In this document: positions 58,965 to 64,000 of the stretch, one piece after another
Numbering within the stretch: the first letter of the stretch is position 1
Layout of the letters: the number at the start of each line of letters is the position of its first letter
NCBI GenBank assembly: GCA_051883095.1
Contig: JBJETB010000011.1
Span: 20,037-84,036, forward strand
Length of the DNA stretch: 64,000 nt
Reading direction: 5' to 3'
Source: SUG1106 sp051883095
Lineage (GTDB): Bacteria > Bacillota > Clostridia > Peptostreptococcales > Anaerovoracaceae
Program-made: the position numbers and the translations under genes
The notes under the pieces: model-generated
Databases searched by the model: none
The model's input: the letters and a program-made list of their open reading frames with translations, nothing else
Told to the model about the DNA's origin: nothing

Positions 58965-60038
58965 ATGAATTATAATATTGCACTGGTAAAGGGCGATGGC
59001 ATCGGTCCTGAAATCGTCGAAGGAGCCGTTGAAGTTCTGAAAAAAGTAGGCGAAAAATACGGCCACTGTTTCAACTTTACAGAGTATCTGGCAGGAGGCT
59101 GCGCCTACGATAAATACGGCAAACCTCTTCCTGAAGAAACGGTAGAGGGCTGCAAAAACAGCGACAGCGTGCTGCTGGGAGCTGTTGGAGGTCCCAAGTG
59201 GGACAATGTGCCTTCGGACCTGAGACCTGAAAAGGCCCTTCTGGGACTGCGCGCAGCCCTGGGATTATATACGAATCTGAGACCGGCTAAGATTTATCCG
59301 GCTCTCATGGGAGCCTGCACACTCAGACCTGACATCGTTGAAAAAGGTTTTGACCTTGTAATCGTAAGAGAACTTACAGGCGGAATATACTTCGGCGAGA
59401 GAGGAAGAAGAGAAGGCAGGTACGGCGAAGAGGCCTACGATACAGAGGCCTACAGCGTAATGGAAATAGAGAGAATCGCAAGGGTCGCCTTCGAGACTGC
59501 AAGAAAGAGAAGAAAAAATCTTATCAGCATAGATAAGGCCAACGTGCTGGAAACCTCAAGGCTGTGGAGACAGACCGTAAACAGGATTGCAGAGGAGTAT
59601 CCGGACGTTGAAGTAAGCCACATGTATGTGGACAACGCGGCCATGCAGCTTGTTAGAGAACCTTCCAGATTTGATGTAGCTGTTACTTCAAATATGTTCG
59701 GAGACATTCTTTCCGATGAGGCCTCCCAGATTACGGGTTCCATCGGCCTGCTGCCTTCAGCATCTCTGGGAGACAGCAAGTGCGGCATGTACGAGCCTAT
59801 TCACGGCTCTGCACCTGACATTGCAGGTACAGGCAAGGCAAACCCTATGGCAACCATCTTATCGGCAGCCATGATGTTAAGATATTCTTTCGATCTTTCG
59901 GAGGAAGCTGACTGCATAGAAAAGGCTGTGAATGCAGTGCTTGAAGAAGGTTTCAGGACTGCGGACATTGTGGGAAACAGCGGCGCAGAGCCTCTTTCCT
60001 GCAAAGAGATGACAGCAAAGATAATAGAAAGACTATAA
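58965..60038 (+). CDS. leuB: 3-isopropylmalate dehydrogenase
   Basis: This NAD-dependent oxidative decarboxylase gives 2-oxoisocaproate. The 357-residue length is typical. It shows LVKGDGIGPEIVEGAVEVL at the N-terminus, the Arg-rich substrate segment LRAALGLYTNLRPAKIY, DKANVLETSRLWR, NMFGDILSDEASQITGSIGLLPSAS with the metal Asp residues, and PIHGSAPDIAGTGKANP. AGGAGGACTAG overlaps the leuD stop region just upstream. Confidence 0.97.
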   Translation: MNYNIALVKGDGIGPEIVEGAVEVLKKVGEKYGHCFNFTEYLAGGCAYDKYGKPLPEETVEGCKNSDSVLLGAVGGPKWDNVPSDLRPEKALLGLRAALGLYTNLRPAKIYPALMGACTLRPDIVEKGFDLVIVRELTGGIYFGERGRREGRYGEEAYDTEAYSVMEIERIARVAFETARKRRKNLISIDKANVLETSRLWRQTVNRIAEEYPDVEVSHMYVDNAAMQLVREPSRFDVAVTSNMFGDILSDEASQITGSIGLLPSASLGDSKCGMYEPIHGSAPDIAGTGKANPMATILSAAMMLRYSFDLSEEADCIEKAVNAVLEEGFRTADIVGNSGAEPLSCKEMTAKIIERL

Positions 60039-60063
60039 AAGAATTGACCGGGAGGGAAATAAA

Positions 60064-61125
60064 ATGCTGGATATCAAAGTAACAAGAACGACAACCCCAA
60101 AGGCTAAACCGGAAGGTCCTCTGGGATTTGGAAAAGTATTTACAGACCACATGTTTATCATGGATTATACTCAGGGAAAGGGATGGCACGATCCTAGAAT
60201 CGTTCCTTATCAGGATCTGGTTCTTTCACCTGCTTGTATGGTTTTCCACTATGGACAGGAAATGTTTGAAGGACTCAAGGCTTACAAGGGTGATGACGGC
60301 AAGAGCTACCTGTTCAGACCTGATATGAACGGAAAACGTACAAACAGCACCAACAAGAGACTCTGCATTCCTGAACTTCCTGTAGAGGATTTTGTACAGG
60401 CAGTAAAGGCTGTTGTAAAAGAAGATGAGGACTGGATTCCTACTGAACCGGGAACATCTCTGTATGTGAGACCTTTCATCATTGCTACAGAACCTTTCCT
60501 GGGTGTAGATGTATCTGAAACCTTCATGTTTATTATAATCCTTTCACCGAGCGGCGCTTACTACAAGGAAGGTCTGGCACCTGTAGGAATCTGGATTGAA
60601 GACGACTATGTAAGAGCAGTCCGCGGCGGTATGGGCTTCGCCAAGACAGGCGGAAACTACGCAGCCAGTCTGGCAGCACAGGTAAAGGCTCACGATGACG
60701 GCTATTCACAGGTTCTGTGGCTCGACGGTGTGGAAAGAAAGTACATTGAAGAAGTGGGCGCTATGAACATTTTCTTCAAAATCGACGGTAAGGTGGTTAC
60801 ACCTATGCTCAGCGGAAGCATTCTGCCGGGTATTACGAGAGATTCCGTACTGACACTCTGCAGAGAGTGGGGACTCCCGACAGAGGAAAGAAAGATTTCC
60901 GTAGACGAGCTTCTGGAAGCACAGAAGTCCGGTAAGCTGGAGGAAGTTTTCGGAACCGGTACTGCAGCCGTAATCTCACCTGTAGGCAAGCTTCGTTACA
61001 AGGATGATGTTATGGTAATCGGAAACGGAGAAATCGGCGAACTGAGCCAGAAAATCTACGATACAATTACAGGAATTCAGCTGGGCAAGATAGAGGACAA
61101 GCACGGCTGGAGAGTTGAAGTATAA
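60064..61125 (+). CDS. ilvE: Branched-chain amino acid aminotransferase
   Basis: This PLP-dependent fold-IV transaminase adds the amino group to the Val, Ile and Leu keto acids. The 353 residues match the BCAT (eukaryote/Gram-positive) subgroup. The PLP Lys lies in GMGFAKTGGNYAASL; QVLWLDGVERKYIEEVGAMNIFF and GSILPGITRDSVL also fit. GGGAGGGAAATAAA precedes the ATG. It completes the pathway encoded by the upstream genes. Confidence 0.95.
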   Translation: MLDIKVTRTTTPKAKPEGPLGFGKVFTDHMFIMDYTQGKGWHDPRIVPYQDLVLSPACMVFHYGQEMFEGLKAYKGDDGKSYLFRPDMNGKRTNSTNKRLCIPELPVEDFVQAVKAVVKEDEDWIPTEPGTSLYVRPFIIATEPFLGVDVSETFMFIIILSPSGAYYKEGLAPVGIWIEDDYVRAVRGGMGFAKTGGNYAASLAAQVKAHDDGYSQVLWLDGVERKYIEEVGAMNIFFKIDGKVVTPMLSGSILPGITRDSVLTLCREWGLPTEERKISVDELLEAQKSGKLEEVFGTGTAAVISPVGKLRYKDDVMVIGNGEIGELSQKIYDTITGIQLGKIEDKHGWRVEV

Positions 61126-61148
61126 TTTTAAAAAACGGGAGGACAGTT

Positions 61149-62471
61149 ATGCACAAGCTGGTGTCAAAGCTGCTGATTTACAGCAATCTGGGTGATGACA
61201 GTATTCTTTCTTCTCTCAGCTGCATTTTCCGGCAATGGGAAAACAGCGAGACAGGCAAAGATGATCTCATAGCCCGCATTTACAAAGAAATAAAGCGGAT
61301 TCTGGACGTTTCCACCGCCTATGGGTTTGATACCAACCTGTGGCATAACTACCTCACTTTCCTGCTGATTTCCAATGAGAACTCCTTTTCTCTCACCTGT
61401 GAGAGGGCAGGAGCCAGCGAGGACGGTACGGTCAATTATCTGGCAAAGCAGGATTTCAAGGTATTCAAGGCACTTTTCGATTTCGATTTCGGACCTATAG
61501 AGAAAGACCTTGGAATTGACTGTTTTTCCACAATTTCAGATTACAAGGCCGTAGCTAAAAGAGAAAGAGTCTACAACCGCAATGTAAGCGAAAAGGTTCA
61601 GGAGCTGAGCCTCAGGATTGCGGCGGCAGAAGACGAAAATGAAATTTTCAGCCTGGTAACAGATCATTATAAGCTATACGGCGTAGGGCTTTTCGGTGTC
61701 AACAGAGCTTTCCGCATAAGGAGGGACAGCGGCAGCGGCCGCCTTGATTTCATTCCCATAAACAATGCCGATTCTATCAGGCTGGATGATCTGGTTGGAT
61801 ATGACATACAGAAGAAGCAGCTTGTGGCCAACACGCGGGCTTTTATAGAAGGAAAGGCTGCAAACAATGTACTGCTTTACGGTGACAGCGGTACGGGAAA
61901 ATCAACCAGCGTCAGAGCTGTGCTCAACGAATATTACGACAGAGGTCTTCGGATGATTGAAATATACAAGCATCAGTTCAGAGACCTGTCCGATGTTATA
62001 GCACAGATAAAAGACAGAAATTACTTTTTCATTATCTTTATAGATGACCTTTCATTCGAGGAGCATGAGGTTGAATACAAATTCCTCAAAGCTGTAATCG
62101 AGGGCGGAGTGGAATCAAGACCTGACAATATTCTTATTTACGCAACCTCTAACAGGCGTCATCTCATAAAGGAAACCTGGAATGACAGAAATGATATGGA
62201 ATTCAACGGTGAAATCCACCGTTCAGATACAATGGAGGAAAAGCTTTCGCTTTCCGCACGGTTCGGCGTGCTGATAAACTACTCTATTCCTAATCGTCAG
62301 GAATACCACGAAATCGTGGAGACCCTGGCTGCCAAGCAGGGAATAAAGATGGAAAGAGATAAGCTGCTCCTCGCAGCAAACACGTGGGAGCTGCGTCACG
62401 GCGGTGTTTCGGGCAGAACGGCACAGCAATTTATCAACTACTTGGAAGGAGAACAGGACATTGATGGTTAA
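61149..62471 (+). CDS. DUF815-family AAA+ ATPase
   Basis: The 440-residue protein has a helical N-terminal half and a C-terminal ATPase of the DUF815 group. Walker A is LLYGDSGTGKST near residue 245, Walker B FIIFIDDLSFEEHE near 295, sensor-like ILIYATSNRRHL and the ending HGGVSGRTAQQFINYL. Function unknown to me; some family members are annotated only as predicted ATPases. GGGAGGACAGTT precedes the ATG. It sits 23 bp after ilvE and overlaps ilvA by 8 bp, so it is made together with the amino acid enzymes. Confidence 0.85.
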   Translation: MHKLVSKLLIYSNLGDDSILSSLSCIFRQWENSETGKDDLIARIYKEIKRILDVSTAYGFDTNLWHNYLTFLLISNENSFSLTCERAGASEDGTVNYLAKQDFKVFKALFDFDFGPIEKDLGIDCFSTISDYKAVAKRERVYNRNVSEKVQELSLRIAAAEDENEIFSLVTDHYKLYGVGLFGVNRAFRIRRDSGSGRLDFIPINNADSIRLDDLVGYDIQKKQLVANTRAFIEGKAANNVLLYGDSGTGKSTSVRAVLNEYYDRGLRMIEIYKHQFRDLSDVIAQIKDRNYFFIIFIDDLSFEEHEVEYKFLKAVIEGGVESRPDNILIYATSNRRHLIKETWNDRNDMEFNGEIHRSDTMEEKLSLSARFGVLINYSIPNRQEYHEIVETLAAKQGIKMERDKLLLAANTWELRHGGVSGRTAQQFINYLEGEQDIDG

Positions 62472-63672
62472 ACTGGATAAAATATACCAGGCCGCTTTCG
62501 TGCTGAAGGAGGCCGCAAGACGTACAGACCTGATTTATTCGGAAAAGCTTTCGGGAGACATGTCCGGCGGTGCAGAAATATATCTCAAGACTGAAAATCT
62601 GCAGGTGACAGGAAGCTTCAAGCTGAGAGGAGCCTACTATAAGATAAGTCAGCTGACAGATGAGCAGAAAAAAGCCGGAATCATTGCCTGCAGTGCAGGA
62701 AACCACGCTCAGGGTGTGGCTCTGGCAGCCACAAAGATGGGCATAAAGAGTGTAATCTGCATGCCTGACGGAGCACCTATCAGCAAAGTTGAGGCTACAA
62801 AGGCTCTGGGTGCAGAGGTAAGACTGGTGCCGGGAGCATACGACGATGCATATAACGAAGCCCTCAGACTTCAGGAGGAAACCGGTGCCACACTCATTCA
62901 TCCTTTCGATGATGATGAGGTTATAGCAGGACAGGGCACTATCGGTCTGGAGATTCTCGACCAGCTGCCTGAGGTTGATGCCGTTATCGTGCCTGTTGGC
63001 GGCGGCGGTCTTGTTTCAGGCGTGGCCTGTGCGGTAAAGCAGCTCAATCCTAATGTGAAGGTATACGGAGTACAGGCAGACAAAGCTGCTTCCATGGTAG
63101 AAAGCCGTGCCGAGGGGAAGCCTGTTACCTTAAACAGCGTAGCCACCTTTGCTGACGGCATAGCTGTAAAGCATCCGGGAGACAGAACCTTTGAAATAAT
63201 AAACAACTATGTGGATGATGTTGTAACCGTAAGAGAGGATGAAATCGCGACGGCCATCCTTACTCTCATAGAAAAGCAGAAGCTTATCGCTGAAGGCGCG
63301 GGGGCTGTCAGCGTTGCAGCAGCTCTTTTCAACAAGCTTCCGATTGCCGGTAAGAAGGTTGTATGCATAGTTTCTGGAGGAAACATTGATGTAAATATTC
63401 TTTCCCGTGTAATAACCAGAGGCCTCGTGACAACAGGCAGAACCACAACTCTGCAGATTGCCCTTGAGGACAAGCCGGGCCAGCTGGTCGGCGTAAGCTC
63501 TATCATATCTAACTGCGGAGGCAATGTAATCAGCGTTCACCATGAGCGTTCCGATGCAAACATGGCCATCTCCAGCTGCTTCCTCAAGATAGGTATGGAG
63601 ACCCGTGACTTCGAGCAGATAAAGCAGATTCGCGATGCCCTGACGGAGGCGGGATTTAAGATAGTATCGTAA
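62464..63672 (+). CDS. ilvA: Threonine ammonia-lyase (threonine dehydratase)
   Basis: This PLP enzyme deaminates threonine to 2-oxobutyrate, the isoleucine precursor. It is 402 residues, the short form with one C-terminal ACT domain (about 330-402: TTTLQIALEDKPGQLVGVSSIISNCGGNVISVHHERSD). The PLP Lys lies in TGSFKLRGAYYK; ACSAGNHAQGVALAA and PVGGGGLVSG are cofactor-phosphate loops. GAAGGAGAACAGG and overlap with the ATPase gene fix the ATG at 62464. The short ACT form occurs both as catabolic and biosynthetic enzyme; the operon argues for isoleucine synthesis. Confidence 0.93.
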   Translation: MVKLDKIYQAAFVLKEAARRTDLIYSEKLSGDMSGGAEIYLKTENLQVTGSFKLRGAYYKISQLTDEQKKAGIIACSAGNHAQGVALAATKMGIKSVICMPDGAPISKVEATKALGAEVRLVPGAYDDAYNEALRLQEETGATLIHPFDDDEVIAGQGTIGLEILDQLPEVDAVIVPVGGGGLVSGVACAVKQLNPNVKVYGVQADKAASMVESRAEGKPVTLNSVATFADGIAVKHPGDRTFEIINNYVDDVVTVREDEIATAILTLIEKQKLIAEGAGAVSVAAALFNKLPIAGKKVVCIVSGGNIDVNILSRVITRGLVTTGRTTTLQIALEDKPGQLVGVSSIISNCGGNVISVHHERSDANMAISSCFLKIGMETRDFEQIKQIRDALTEAGFKIVS

Positions 63673-63680
63673 GTAATGAT

Positions 63681-63725
63681 GTTGGCGTTTTTTGATTAAA
63701 GCTCGAAAAACGCCAACTTTTTTTC
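63681..63725 (+). terminator. Intrinsic terminator of the ilv-leu operon
   Basis: GTTGGCGTTTTT pairs with AAAAACGCCAAC around a ~13-nt loop and is followed by TTTTTTTC, a strong terminator directly after ilvA. Confidence 0.9.
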
Positions 63726-64000
63726 TGATTAGTACGACAGCGAACTCAGGATTAAGCTTGAAATTTTCTTTTTCGCTGATTTTTTTGTATTTTTGCAAAG
63801 AAAAACGTCTCTTTTGAAAATAAAAACTAGACATATGGAATAATGTGTAAATTTTTAATTAAATTGCAGTAAGGTTATGCTAAAAAAGTAAAATCAGGTT
63901 CCAGGATTATTATGCAATGAGGGAAAATATTACATTTATTTTCTTTTGGTTAAAAGAAAAACTAACTGCAACATTTCTTCAGTATAGTCAATGCATAGGT
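63726..64000. other. Non-coding AT-rich end of the window
   Basis: There is no supported gene. The segment contains the inverted copy of the dispersed repeat (63765-63804). The remainder to 64000 is very AT-rich and could hold the promoter of a gene beyond the window. Confidence 0.5.
63765..63804 (-). repeat. Dispersed 40-bp AT-rich repeat, inverted copy 3
   Basis: Read on the minus strand it contains TTTGCAAAAATACAAA followed by AAAATCAGCGAAAAAG, matching the copies at 48006 and 48171. It lies 40 bp beyond the ilvA terminator. Confidence 0.55.

Overview
The window reads as chromosome of an anaerobic, amino-acid- or organic-acid-fermenting member of the Clostridia (Firmicutes). Supporting signs are AGGAGG-type ribosome sites throughout, class II FbaA, the low-GC tmRNA, BKACE/CoA-transferase/thiolase fermentation genes, and a 4-hydroxybutyryl-CoA dehydratase almost identical in layout to the Clostridium aminobutyricum enzyme. 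A relative of the Anaerovoracaceae / Family XIII group is my guess; it is not proven by the sequence.

Layout. (1) 1-5.8 kb: backbone uvrB (5' end missing), uvrA and a nicotinate phosphoribosyltransferase. (2) 5.9-14.7 kb: an accessory block whose left edge cuts through a small gene. It holds a sigma-54 activator, a perfect -24/-12 promoter and an operon of carnitine-dehydrogenase-like enzyme, GntP-type permease, 3-hydroxyacyl-CoA dehydrogenase, beta-keto acid cleavage enzyme (BKACE), thiolase and CoA-transferase. Together these could form a closed acetyl-CoA-regenerating route for a beta-hydroxy acid. (3) 14.7-19.6 kb: backbone fba, small envelope genes, an RluA-type pseudouridine synthase, lepB, an S26-like protein and smpB. 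(4) 19.6-47.3 kb: a large AT-rich metabolic island that starts at a transposase remnant and ends next to ssrA (tmRNA).

The island has three sigma-54 operons and two further sigma-54 activators. Operon A (20.2-27.8 kb) carries a type III CoA-transferase, a TctB-C-A transporter, a LemA-like protein, a decayed cupin copy, an MFS carrier and an NMO-like flavoprotein. Operon B (30.2-36.2 kb) carries two cupins, a D-2-hydroxyacid dehydrogenase, a TctC-B-A transporter, an HpcH/HpaI aldolase and a Phd-like orphan protein. Operon C (38.3-46.6 kb) carries a type III CoA-transferase, an SDR, a divergent AbfD paralogue, 3-hydroxyacyl-CoA dehydrogenase, crotonase, thiolase, an Nfu-like Fe-S protein and a canonical AbfD, followed by a TetR gene. 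A plausible reading is uptake of a di/tricarboxylate, aldol cleavage, CoA activation and radical dehydration to crotonyl-CoA-type intermediates, ending in acetyl-CoA.

(5) 47.5-50.2 kb: ssrA, a repeat-rich spacer, an NhaC-type antiporter and a PNPOx-like protein. (6) 50.3-63.7 kb: a complete branched-chain amino acid operon, ilvBNCD-leuACDB-ilvE-(DUF815 ATPase)-ilvA. It is preceded by an Ile/Leu/Val-rich leader peptide and an intrinsic terminator, i.e. classical ribosome-mediated attenuation. The last 0.3 kb is non-coding.
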